Assembly: GCA_026770615.1 (NCBI GenBank)
Contig: MU631536.1
Location: 10,914 to 29,460 of the forward strand
DNA from: Pavlovales sp. CCMP2436
Lineage: Eukaryota > Haptophyta > Pavlovophyceae > Pavlovales
Length of the DNA stretch: 18,547 nucleotides
Reading direction: 5' to 3'
In this document: one piece after another, positions 1 through 8,200 of the stretch
How the letters are laid out: each line of letters begins with the position of its first letter
Numbering within the stretch: the stretch's first letter is position 1
Program-made: the position numbers and the translations under genes
The notes under the pieces: generated by a model
Seen by the model: the letters and a program-made list of their open reading frames with translations, nothing else
What the model was told of the DNA's origin: nothing
Database searches by the model: none

Positions 1-619
1 GGCACGGGCTCCACCTCGGGAGATGTTGCTGCCTGTGGCTTCGTCCACTGCTGCCTCGATCGCCTGTTTGAGTGACACTCGTTCGGCTTGTGTCTGGGGG
101 CATTCCTGGAATAGATGATTCTTGGTGTCTTCCCCTGGTCGTCGTAACCCCCGCTGCAACGCACAGGGGGCATTTTGTGTTCATGCGTGTGAGCTTTCCC
201 CCAATATTCGCCGTGTACAGTCGAATTTCCGGGTACTCTACTGCGATCTCCGCGTTGTATCGTACCGAACCGGATATGCACCTTAGCATGAAGCGCGGGA
301 GTTTCTCAGGCCATGTAGGATGGGCAAGCATATATTCCGATTCGCGCTCCCAGAGTGCGGCTGTGTTCCCTTTGATGCTATATTTTCCAGGTTTGTTGGT
401 CATAAGTTCCTCAACCAGCTGTCTCCTAATGCGTGTTGCCACCGCTTTGCGGAGGTAAGACTCGTCAGCTCGTTGGATGTCCCCGTCTGGAGTCGCAACC
501 ATGTATTTTCCTGGGGTGAGGGCGGGTTTTCGTAGGTGTTGACCGTCCGTTTTTCCGTGCATAGTGACCTGTTTGGCTCCCCAGTCGGCTAAGGCATTGA
601 GCATTACGAGGTCATCCAT
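1..619 (-). pseudogene. LINE-type reverse transcriptase ORF, 3' remnant
   Basis: A minus-strand frame opens at an ATG ending at 619 and stays open to the left edge of the window. It starts with a stretch like the end of an RNase H or linker region (LNALADWGAK). Later it carries CPLC, followed after a shift of one base by HLFQEC and a helical tail. Together these give the C-x2-C...H-x4-C pattern of the zinc-binding domain that follows reverse transcriptase in many non-LTR retrotransposons (zf-RVT type). The CPLC half and the HLFQEC half lie in different frames, so this copy is frameshifted between roughly 125 and 165. The reverse transcriptase core, if present, lies outside the window. What is seen is the two half-motifs and the frame break; the family assignment is by motif only. 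Confidence 0.55.
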
Positions 620-633
620 ATGTGGGTCCTAAC

Positions 634-711
634 TAAATCAGGTTTTTAACAACTCATTAAGCGCCCTCAGACACTCAGACGACAGAGATGCTGTGACGGC
701 GCACCGGATTT
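634..711. repeat. ~78-bp dispersed repeat, copy 1 (upstream of the 809 gene)
   Basis: This block starts with TAAATCAGG, contains GCGCCCTCAGACACTCAGAC and ends with GGCGCACCGGATTT. It is closely matched at 4748-4831. Both copies lie upstream of a GC-rich gene: this one ends 97 bp before the ATG at 809. It could be a small mobile element or a shared promoter module. Confidence 0.8.
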
Positions 712-808
712 TGTGACGCTCTGACCTTCTTAACGCTTCATTCTCGCAGCGGGCGGTTCTGCACTGGCGCTGCACGCGGCGCAGCGCGCCGACGTACGCA
801 CAGGCCAA

Positions 809-1780
809 ATGCGGTGTAATACCAAGCCGAAAGGCCCGCTCCTGCCCGCCGGCGCGCCGAACTCCGACGCGCCGACGCCGACCGAGCCGCCGCCCGTGCT
901 GGACAGGACGACTCCCCTCGAGCTCGTCCTCGCGCTCATCGCGGCCGCCGGGCTCTGCTATGGCTACTACTGCGTCGGCGCGCTGCTCGGCCCACGCTGG
1001 ATGATCGGGCTCGGTGCCGCGTGGGCTGTGATGTTTTTCCGGTTCCACTTCCAGATCTGGTACTACGGCGGGATGAAGGGCTACCTCTACCTCACCTGGC
1101 GCTACCCGCACTGCTTCATCTACACGCATGCGCTCTGCCTGCTCTACAACATTTGGAAGCTGGCGGCGCTCGTGGTGCACAACCTCAACCCGCTCTTCGA
1201 CGACCGCGGCAAGATGTACAAGGTGACCACGCCTCCGAGCGGCCTCACGCTGCACGACTACACCAAGATGGCCATGGACCTCAACAAGCCACGCCACTTC
1301 AAGAAGGGCCACACGTACTGGTGGCCGATCATATACCCGAACGTCGTGTCGCCCACGATCTGCGTCAACGTCTACGTGATCGGCCCGTACGCGGGTTTCG
1401 GCTCGCTGCCGTACGTCTACTCGGACCACCATATCACCTTCCGCAACGACCTCCTCGGCACGCACCCTGGCTACAACAACCACGTGACGCTCTTCTTCAC
1501 CGACAAGAAAGAGGGCTACTGGTCAATCAACTCGATGGTCCTGCCGCCCTTCTCGTGGATGTACAAGTTCCTGTGGGAGTGGTACGCGACGTCGATGCAC
1601 CTGATCATCGCCGAGTCCGAAGAGCGCGCGACCAAGCACCCGACGCGCACCTACCAGGGCAATGGCCGCGACCTCTACTTCGGCGAGTACGACCCGCCCA
1701 CGTTTGAATCGATGTGGAAGCCCAAATGGAACGCCAAGGACGAGTGCGAGCTGCAGTGCTTCTCGCCCGTGTACGTGTGA
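809..1780 (+). CDS. Polytopic membrane protein of unknown function
   Basis: A 323-codon ORF with strong G/C third-position bias, matching the gene at 5273. Residues 1-35 are Pro-rich and probably cytosolic. Hydrophobic segments follow at about 37-59 and 64-80, with a third around 103-124. The remaining ~200 residues are rich in Tyr, Trp, His and Phe (for example GHTYWWPIIYP, YSDHHITFRND, WSINSMVLPPFSWMYKF). They include many histidines, but not in a spacing I can assign to a desaturase or hydroxylase. I do not recognise the family. An acceptor-like tract (pyrimidines, then CAG) ends at 749 and the frame is open from there to the ATG. An upstream exon is therefore possible and the true N-terminus may differ. 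The stop is TGA at 1778-1780. Substrate, partners and compartment are unknown. That this is a real gene is well supported by composition and length; its function is not. Confidence 0.75.
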   Translation: MRCNTKPKGPLLPAGAPNSDAPTPTEPPPVLDRTTPLELVLALIAAAGLCYGYYCVGALLGPRWMIGLGAAWAVMFFRFHFQIWYYGGMKGYLYLTWRYPHCFIYTHALCLLYNIWKLAALVVHNLNPLFDDRGKMYKVTTPPSGLTLHDYTKMAMDLNKPRHFKKGHTYWWPIIYPNVVSPTICVNVYVIGPYAGFGSLPYVYSDHHITFRNDLLGTHPGYNNHVTLFFTDKKEGYWSINSMVLPPFSWMYKFLWEWYATSMHLIIAESEERATKHPTRTYQGNGRDLYFGEYDPPTFESMWKPKWNAKDECELQCFSPVYV

Positions 1781-2152
1781 GGAGGTACCTCTCAGTTTGG
1801 TTCTCTGTTCGACGACGACGGCTGCGCGGTATTGCAAGCCATCTGGAATTCGTTGGCTGACCCAACCGGCGGGCCGACGCTAACTCCTTGTGGGCTGAAG
1901 TGCTCAGATGAGCACTTGTGCCTATTCTGACACAGTTTGCACACTGACGCCGTCATTCTCACGGCGCTTGCGCCCAGCGATTGAGCGAGGCCTACCTCGT
2001 CTGCGCCGTACACTATCCATTTTATCTATTTCATCTACCTTATGAATTTTATCCATTATTATGATTACTATTATTTAGTAATTATTGACTATTTACTACG
2101 TACTATTTAATATTATTAGTAGTATTCATTATTTGATTATGCTTGTAACTAA
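1781..2152. other. Intergenic, including an AT-rich island
   Basis: This is downstream of the 809-1780 gene. From about 2017 to 2150 the sequence becomes very AT-rich, with TTA/ATT-rich runs and a short TAAC repeat near 2147-2159, in contrast to the GC-rich genes on either side. No convincing ORF was seen. Confidence 0.6.
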
Positions 2153-2371
2153 CTAACTAAGCACCTCGTCAGCGCCGGAGACGACTTCCTCAGCCACGCG
2201 TCCGCCTAGCGCGACTCGCAAAGTGGCCTCAAGGTACTTCCGCGGGTAGAGGCCTGATGTACTCCCCCCGCAATAACGTTGGGTGCATAGGGTACACACT
2301 GCGAATGTAGGCCTTCCTGGCGTCCCCTCCGGCTGAAAAGTTAGTGCCCAGTCGCCTGGGACATGAGGCAC
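2153..2371 (-). pseudogene. FtsH-type (M41) AAA protease fragment
   Basis: A 72-codon minus-strand ORF. Residues 40-70 read SGLYPRKYLEA...VALGGRVAEEVV.GADEV. This is the stretch of FtsH proteases just after the zinc-binding HEXXH region (SGLY-R-YLE, then ALGGR-AEE), and residues 10-25 loosely resemble the preceding strand. FtsH proteins are membrane-bound ATP-dependent metalloproteases of mitochondria and plastids. The ATPase module, the HEXXH motif and the following zinc-ligand Asp are all missing, and a stop follows immediately. The piece is about a tenth of a normal protein. It is most likely a gene relic or a stray copied exon. I see no matching exons in the flanking kilobase. The motif match is seen directly; the relic status is inferred. 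Confidence 0.6.
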
Positions 2372-2449
2372 ATTTGGCTAGTTGACAAGTGCCCACTAAG
2401 AATAAAAATACATTTGGCTAGTTGACAAGTGCCCACTAAGAATAAAAAT
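2370..2449. repeat. 40-bp perfect tandem duplication
   Basis: Two head-to-tail copies of a 40-bp unit beginning ACATTTGGCTAGTTGACAAG lie at 2370-2409 and 2410-2449 and appear identical, which implies a recent duplication. Confidence 0.9.
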
Positions 2450-2714
2450 GAGTGCTCGGGTAAATAAGTAAATACATACATACAAAAGTGGTGGTTGAAT
2501 TTCAACTTTTGATAACCCGGCCGTCTACGCCGCGGGGACTCGGATCCCAGCCGCACCACGCCCGGAGATGGGGCAGCTGGGTTGAGGGCGGGCCTGGTGC
2601 TTGCAGGGAAGGCTCCCAGAACTCGCCGTGTCGCCTTTCAAGCGCGCAGGGCGGCCTTCGCGCCCTCGTTCGCCTGGGCCGGGCGGCGATCAGAGGCGAT
2701 GAGGCGGGTCTTCA
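2450..2714. other. Intergenic, GC-rich, no recognisable gene
   Basis: A short AT-rich stretch is followed by GC-rich sequence from about 2515 to 2710. An 82-codon frame (2488-2736) crosses it but runs into the terminal repeat of the adjacent MITE. A minus-strand frame near 2660-2710 looks mildly protein-like but is too short to assign. This could be old exon debris. Confidence 0.4.
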
Positions 2715-2884
2715 TACAGGAGATCACGGGCAATAATAAACCGTCGTGTTAAGAAACTGAGCCTCGTTTTTTTGCCCTTCACTAGCAATTTTAACCAAAA
2801 TTTAACCATTGTTTGTATGTAATTTGCTAAGAAACTCAGCTTCAGCCTCAAAAGCGCCGTTCTTATTGCCCGCGATCCCTTGTA
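2715..2884. mobile_element. MITE-like element, TACAGGGG family, copy 1 (full length)
   Basis: A 170-bp non-coding element. It opens with TACAGGAGATCACGGGCAAT and closes with the inverted form ATTGCCCGCGATCCCTTGTA. TA dinucleotides at both outer edges fit a TA target duplication, as made by Tc1/mariner-type transposases. The interior carries two related GAGGCTGAGTTTCTTA-like blocks and an AT-rich centre. It forms the outer end of the left ~1-kb inverted arm. Confidence 0.8.
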
Positions 2885-2945
2885 CTAAGGGTAGGGTCCG
2901 GGGGGGGGGGGAAGGGGGGATCCTCCGAGCCGAAGTAAAGAATGA

Positions 2946-2995
2946 CTTCGGCGCCCTTCATATTAAGATTTTAATTAATTTGAAGGGCGCCGAAG
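2946..2995. repeat. Perfect 15-bp stem hairpin
   Basis: CTTCGGCGCCCTTCA at 2946-2960 is the exact reverse complement of 2981-2995, around a 20-nt AT-rich loop. The right-arm counterpart, near 12624-12673, keeps the stem with about one mismatch. Confidence 0.85.
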
Positions 2996-3033
2996 GCTTT
3001 AAGAAACTGAGCCTGCTGCTCCGCCGACTCTAA

Positions 3034-3441
3034 GAAACAGCTCCGAAACTTACCCTCACTTTTTGTGCCCTTCAATAGTAATTATATAGCGGCTCAGCAT
3101 GGTTCAACAGGTGTTGTTCACTCACTGACTTGGTCGATGTCAGACTTTAGTCCTGGCAGCAGGGATGGTGGTGGTAGAGGTGAGGTTGGTGGTGAACTCG
3201 TAGCAATTGCCACAGGTCCCCCCCCCTCCCCCCCCACACACACAACGCTCACGTCCATTTAGATGCGTGTGCCCTGTCCGCCGCGGCCGCCGCGGCCACC
3301 GCGGCCGAGGCGTGCGCCCCGGTCGGCATTGTGGCTGCGCCAGTAATTCAAGCAAAATTTAAACATTTTTTGTATGTAATTTGTTAAGAAACTGAGCCTC
3401 AGCCTCAAATTCGCCGTCCTTATTGCCCGCGATCCCCTGTA
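3034..3441. mobile_element. MITE-like element copy 2, truncated at one end and split by an insertion
   Basis: Family interior sequence (AAGAAAC...CTCACTTTTTGTGCCC) starts near 3034, without the outer TACAGGGG end. It is interrupted at 3084 and resumes at 3349, ending in CCCGCGATCCCCTGTA at 3441. The right-arm counterpart (12436 to about 12580) is uninterrupted. Confidence 0.7.
3084..3341 (+). mobile_element. 258-bp insertion with 7-bp target-site duplication
   Basis: AGTAATT at 3077-3083 is repeated at 3342-3348. The intervening 258 bp are absent at the same position of the right arm, where the empty site reads ATAGTAATTCAAGC. The first ~92 bp (ATATAGCGGCTCAGCATGGT onward) recur at 16191-16282. 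GGCTCAGCATGG resembles a tRNA-type A box, and GGTCGATGTC about 35 bp further on is a weak B-box match, so a SINE is possible. The inner part has G-rich, C-rich and CCGCGGCCG repeats. No poly-A tail is seen. Confidence 0.7.
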
Positions 3442-3658
3442 CACTGAGAGATACAGGCTTCCGCACATTAATTTGTCTCTTTTTTTAGTTTGTGCTGCAG
3501 GTGCGGCATTTACGCAGGCGAGTTGCATCTTGAGACGACGAGCGAGATGCAGTGGAGGTCGGGCAACGCGCCATTAGAGAGTCGTCGACTGTCGTGTGTC
3601 TGATCCGAGCACACTATGTCTGGGCGGGAAAGATAATATGACGATTAAGCTCAGGGGT

Positions 3659-3875
3659 TGTAACTCCCAAGATTAAATCCTGGAATTGCTTGGGATTGGG
3701 ATTGGGAGTTGGGAGGCATAATGGGGATTGCAAGCAATCCCCGGGGATTGGGAGTTGAGATCTGCCACGGCGCTCTGGGATTGCTTGGGATTGGGATTGG
3801 GAGTTTAAGCAATTCCTTGGAACTCCCAAGCAATCCTCTGAAACTCCCAAGCAATCCCAAGCAATCCCTTAAAAT
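3659..3875. repeat. AAGCAATCCC / GGGATTGCTT repeat cluster, left arm
   Basis: Many copies of GGGATTG, GGGAGTT and their complements are arranged in both orientations, so the block can fold on itself. A close copy in inverted orientation lies at about 12003-12215, and a divergent cluster at 4446-4665. ORFs crossing this area (Asn/Pro/Ser or Gly/Ile/Leu repeats) are products of the low-complexity sequence. Confidence 0.75.
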
Positions 3876-3909
3876 GAATAATTTTGGATTCAGAGGTGAG
3901 CCAGCCACA

Positions 3910-4080
3910 TACAGGGGATCGCGGGCAATAAGAACGGCGCTTTTTGAGGTTGAGGCTGAGTTTCTTAGCAAATTACATACAAACAATTGTTAAATTTTGG
4001 TTAAAATTACTATTGAAGGGCAAATAAATGAGGCTCAGTTTCTTAACACGACGGTTTCTTATTGCCCGCGATCCCCTGTA
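3910..4080. mobile_element. MITE-like element copy 3 (full length)
   Basis: Starts TACAGGGGATCGCGGGCAAT at 3910 and ends in the inverted form CCCGCGATCCCCTGTA at 4080, 171 bp with TA at each edge. The large inverted-repeat match ends inside it, near 3972. Confidence 0.85.
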
Positions 4081-4196
4081 GAGAGAAATAAAGGCGGTTA
4101 GACGTAAGAGCATCTTAAGCTTTACCAGCATGCATCTAGAAAACTGCTGAGTCGCGAATAATAATATAATTATCCATATATATGCATACAGATATG

Positions 4197-4200
<4 letters not shown>

Positions 4201-4243
<43 letters not shown>
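4201..4243. repeat. (AT)n microsatellite
   Basis: An uninterrupted AT dinucleotide run of about 43 bp. Confidence 0.95.
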
Positions 4244-4244
<1 letters not shown>

Positions 4245-4270
4245 GTATAACAATTGCCGTTACAGAGAGG

Positions 4271-4438
4271 ATGCGGGGCTCAGAGGAGACGCGCACGGTG
4301 GGCTCATTGGCGTATTTGCACGCGCGCGAGGTATCGGTGTGGGCTGTCAAGCCTGCAACCCTGCGCGAGCTCAAGGCGAAGAACCCGGAGAAGAACCCGC
4401 GAAAGCTGCTGCAGCGTTCATCTTCAATCTTGTTTTAA
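4271..4438 (+). pseudogene. Possible small gene fragment, unrecognised
   Basis: A 55-codon ORF after the AT microsatellite reads like ordinary protein, with a helical charged tail (LRELKAKNPEKNPRKLLQ). Its TAA stop lies inside the terminal repeat of the element beginning at 4433, so the last codons come from that element. This suggests a gene or exon truncated by the insertion. I do not recognise the family, and chance coding in GC-rich DNA is possible. Confidence 0.3.
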
Positions 4439-4687
4439 AATGAATCAAGCATTCCCAAGCAATCCCAAGCAATCCCACAAGCAATCCCAAGCAATCCCCA
4501 GGGAGTGTGGTTATGGAGGTCAACTCCCCTGAGAGTTAGGGAATTGGGAGAACTGTTCCCGGCAGAGCCTGGAATTGGGTTTGGGATTGGAACTCCTTTT
4601 GATTGCAATCCCCCGGGGAGTTGTGGAGATTGCAATCCCATGGGAGTTGGGGAGTTACAACCTCTACTTAATTAACTCATTTTAAAA
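4433..4687. mobile_element. 255-bp element with 11-bp terminal inverted repeats
   Basis: TTTTAAAATGA at 4433-4443 is inverted as TCATTTTAAAA at 4677-4687. The interior is the AAGCAATCCC / GGGATTG repeat type seen in both large arms (AATCCC-rich left part, GGGAGTT-rich right part). No target duplication is obvious. Confidence 0.55.
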
Positions 4688-5272
4688 TAAATAGCCTTAC
4701 TTCAGATAATGAATTTCAAATAGATGCAGTTCGTGTCACAGCATCTCTAAATCAGGTTTCTAATCAACTCATATTATTAGCGCCCTCAGACACTCAGACG
4801 ACACAGATGTTGGTGACGGCGCACCGGATTTCAGCGTGTTGGGTTCGCCGATCTGGTCCTTGATGCCGAGCGGGGTCGGCTGGCGACGATGTCGCCCTTG
4901 ATTGATCCTTGAGTGTCCTCGACCGAGAGGGACGTGTGCGATCAGCACGAGGTATCCTCGATGACGTCATGTTGGGTTCGCCGATCTGGTCCTTCTCTAG
5001 ACTAGTCCTTGCAGCGCTAGTCGGATCCCGAGCCTCGGGAAGCAGGTCGAAGTAAGTCTAACATCCTACATTTACAGGAAGGTAAATGAGGGCACGAGCC
5101 CCAAAATCCCGACGTAACAGTCTGAATCCGGCTCTGCGCCCACACTGATAGTCCAGTCAGTGTCTGCGGCCAGACCAGCACCACGCTGGATCCGTAGCCT
5201 GACAAGCGACCTTCAGCAAGGGGGCTTCAAGCTGCTGCTGCTGCTGTTGCGGCCTTCTAGCGAGCGAGAGCC
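4688..5272 (+). promoter_or_regulatory. Upstream region of the lipoxygenase-fusion gene
   Basis: About 585 bp without a convincing gene. It holds the second copy of the dispersed repeat (4748-4831) and a direct repeat starting TGTTGGGTTCGCCGATCTGG at 4837 and 4970. ATGACGTCAT, a perfect palindrome containing the bZIP/CRE-type core TGACGTCA, lies at 4961-4970. An in-frame TAG 15 bases before the ATG at 5273 limits the 5' UTR. A promoter role is inferred from position only. Confidence 0.4.
4748..4831. repeat. Dispersed repeat copy 2 (upstream of the 5273 gene)
   Basis: Matches 634-711 with a few substitutions and small insertions. Just left of it, GTCACAGCATCTCT (about 4734-4747) is the reverse complement of the AGAGATGCTGTGAC inside copy 1. 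The full element may therefore be a small one with terminal inverted repeats of about 14 bp. Confidence 0.75.
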
Positions 5273-8200
5273 ATGCAAAAGATCGCGGCCCACTGCGCGC
5301 CGCCGCCGCCGTCGAAGAAGAACGCGGGCCTGGCCAAGGTGCGCCTGCTCTCGGAGGACGCGGTGCGCTCCGACGCGATCGGCACCTCGCCGCTCGCGGT
5401 CGGCCACTCGCACGCGCCGGCGTCCTCGGCCGAGGTCGGTGGCCGCGCGCTGCTGGCCACCCTGTTTTTGGTCAAGTCGATCGGCACCCTCCTCCTCGGC
5501 TTGGCCATCGTGCTCATCCCGGGCGTTATCGGCACTGGCTTCCCGCTCTACCTTTCCAAGACCCTCGCCGACGATCCGATTGCTGTCGACTACATTCGCG
5601 CGGCGGCGACCGCTCTCGCCATGGGCGGCCTCGGCGGAATCCCGACGGCGCTCTATAATCGATCGGTGCTCGTGTTCGCGTCCATCTTCAACTCGATCGC
5701 GCTCAGCATCCAGGCCTCGATCGCCTACTCCCTTGGCATCCTCCCGCTCTCCCTTCTCGTCATTGTGCTCGCCACTGACTTGGGCTCGAGCCTCGTGGCT
5801 GTCGCCATCACGTATGTCTTCCCGGATGCGATCCCCGTCGACAAGCGCGCGCTGCTCTGGGCGGTGAAGGCGCCGGCGGTCCGCTCCGCGCGCTCGTACG
5901 CCGTCGAGGTTGAAGGCTACGCGCTCATGACGTTTTACCTCTTGCTCTCGCTCCCGTGGGTCGGTCGCGCGTTTGTCGCCGCGAACTCTGAGCGTCTCGG
6001 CTTTGTGGACGACGGCATCAACGACCTGAGCGGCCCCTGCTTGGAGATGTTTTCGATCGCAACCTTCTGGCTGGCCAGCATGTACTGGTTCTACGTGCCG
6101 GCCGCGCGCTCTATGTCTCTCGGCACGCTGCGCAGCGCGCGCCTGCAGCGCATCGTCCTGCTGATGCTCGTCGCATACGTGCACTTCACCGGCGGCGACG
6201 CGGTCGATCATCGCAACCTGTTTTACACGATCGGGCTACTCGCCGCGCTCTTCCTCGGCCTCGACTACTACTGCACTTTCTACGACGGCATCTTTTCGGG
6301 GTACGCCAACGAGGACCCCGACGCTGAAACCAAGCTGCGCGCGACGGAACACACGCTCTACCACCAGGTGCGATCAAGCGGGCGGGCCATCCAGTGGGAC
6401 TTGGCGCGGGCGTCGCGCGCGCGCGAGGTGCCGCGCGCGCGTGTACGCGCGCTGACGCGCGCGCGCACGCGCGCCCTGCCCTCTTTCTGCTCGGGCGCTG
6501 TCTGGCTGGCATGTCGTCCCTTGCTCCTCACCTCCGCCCCTCTCCTCGCGCTCTCGCGCACAGGACGGGCTCTCGACGCCCGCGCGCTGGGTGACCATCT
6601 CCGCCGCCGCGCAGTTTCTGTTCACGGCAGTCTGGACGCTCCTCTCGAGCTCGGGTATGCCTTTCCTCTTCCCCAAGGTGTTGCCGGGCGTGGCTGCTGT
6701 CGCCTACAAGATCCACGTGCAGGTGTGCGCCGCGCGCCGCAGCCGCGCGCGCGCGCTCTCGCTTTCTCCGCGCCTCTCGCCCTCGCGCGCGCGCCGCTCG
6801 TGCTGCGCTCGAGTGCTCTCGACCGGCGCGCTGACCCTACGATCCAACCTTGGCCCGCAAATGCGCCGCTCGCGCCGCTTGCCCGCCTCATCGCGCGTTG
6901 CATCGCACAGGACGTGCTCGTCTGCTTTCTTAATGCCCTCGTCGGACTTGTGCTGCTCCCACTCATACCATCATCGGACGCGGCCGGCCAACGGCTGCAC
7001 GCTCTTGTCGCCTTCTTCGTGCCGCTGGTCTCGTGGTGGTATTCGCTACAGACCAAGCTGCTGATGCACATGCAAGGTGGCTCGCCCTTCCTCCCGTCGT
7101 GGCTCGCGGAGGGCGTCGGCACGACCTTCACCGACATCATCGCGGATGCGACCACGTGGGGCGCGAGCGTCGCGCTCAACCTAATCCTCCCCATCACGCT
7201 ACTCGTGATCGCGCACCGCATCGCGCCGCAGCCGTTCGCGGAGCTCGCCAGCGCGAAGGCGATTGGCGAGACCGCGCGGCCGCTCCGCGCGCTGATGGTG
7301 CAGCAGATGCTCGCGCAGGTTAGCCTCTCAAACGTGTGGCTGCTCGTCGCCTCGTCGGGCCTGCCGATGCCGACGCAGTTCCTCACGTCGCTCATCGGCA
7401 TCCCGGCGCTGCTGCCGGTGAACGCGAGCGTGGCTGAGCAGATTAACCGCTACGACCTGATCGGCGCCTTATTCCTCGTCTTCGTCGGCGCGGCGCTGCC
7501 CGACTGCGGTCCGGAACGACTTGGAGTCGTCAAGCGCGCGGCGCCGCTCGTTGTCGGCGCGTCGTGGTTCTACAGCCTCGCTGTCAAGATCGCCGCGCAT
7601 GCCGGCACGACGCCCGCCTTCCACCGCTCGTGGCAGGACATGTTTGGCACGCCCACGCACGCGTCGCCCGCCGCCGACGTGCTCTCGTGGCTCGCATTTG
7701 CACTGCTCAATTTTGTGGCGCTGCCGTACGTGACCTACGCCTTCTGGCCGTGCGTCTCGCTCACCAAGATGCGCGGCGCCAACCCGCGCTTCAGGCAGCA
7801 GGTGTGCGCGGGACGAGGAGGGGATTGCGCGCCACCTGGCGAGCGGGCGCTCGCGAGCGCCGCACGTCGCGCGTTCCTCGCGCGCGCGCGCTGGCGAGCG
7901 CGCCCTCCGTTGTGCGCGCACTCACGCTTTTTTTTTTTTTTTTTTTTTTGCGCCGTGTGCCGCAGACGCACGTCGAGGTGATGCACTACAACCGCACGAT
8001 GGTCTTTCAGCACGCGCTTGTCTTCGTGTGGACGGCTGGCGTCTGGGCGCTGCTCACGTCCTCCGGCCTTGTCTGGCCGCTCGAGGCGCTCGCCTCGGCC
8101 AACGTGCAGCCGCCGCTGCAGTCGTACGCCAAGCCCAACCCGGCTGGGTGGGAGCACGTGCACACGCAGGACATGCTCCTCGCGCTGCAATTCGGAATCG

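Larger units (their letters stand above)
2715..3972. repeat. Left arm of a large inverted repeat
   Basis: Apart from the 258-bp insertion at 3084-3341, this block matches the reverse complement of 11905-12898 almost base for base. In order it holds MITE copy 1, a G-rich tract and hairpin, an interrupted MITE, a ~470-bp spacer with AAGCAATCCC repeats, and the start of another MITE. The match ends inside the last MITE, near 3972. The two arms face each other across about 7.9 kb that contains the entire lipoxygenase gene. Confidence 0.85.

Noticed and set aside
638..1483. 281-codon minus-strand frame
   Set aside because: Antisense shadow of the 809-1780 gene, with a Val/Arg/Ala-rich composition and no domain.
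3084..3183. A tRNA gene, suggested by GGCTCAGCATGG
   Set aside because: No acceptor stem, anticodon arm or standard T arm could be assembled. At most it is a tRNA-like promoter of a SINE.
3259..3986. Several 70-110-codon frames in the left arm, with equivalents at 11851-12570
   Set aside because: They cross MITE ends and AAGCAATCCC repeats and exist in both arms only because the arms are duplicated. No protein features.
5213..6211. 332-codon minus-strand frame
   Set aside because: Antisense shadow of exon 1, rich in Arg/Glu/Asp as expected from complementing a G/C-third-position gene.
5273..7981. A single 902-codon open frame
   Set aside because: It reads through three introns. The segments 6368-6563, 6723-6910 and 7802-7965 give Arg/Ala low-complexity peptide and a poly-Phe run, and the exon-2 frame (VWTLLSSSG) is only recovered by splicing.
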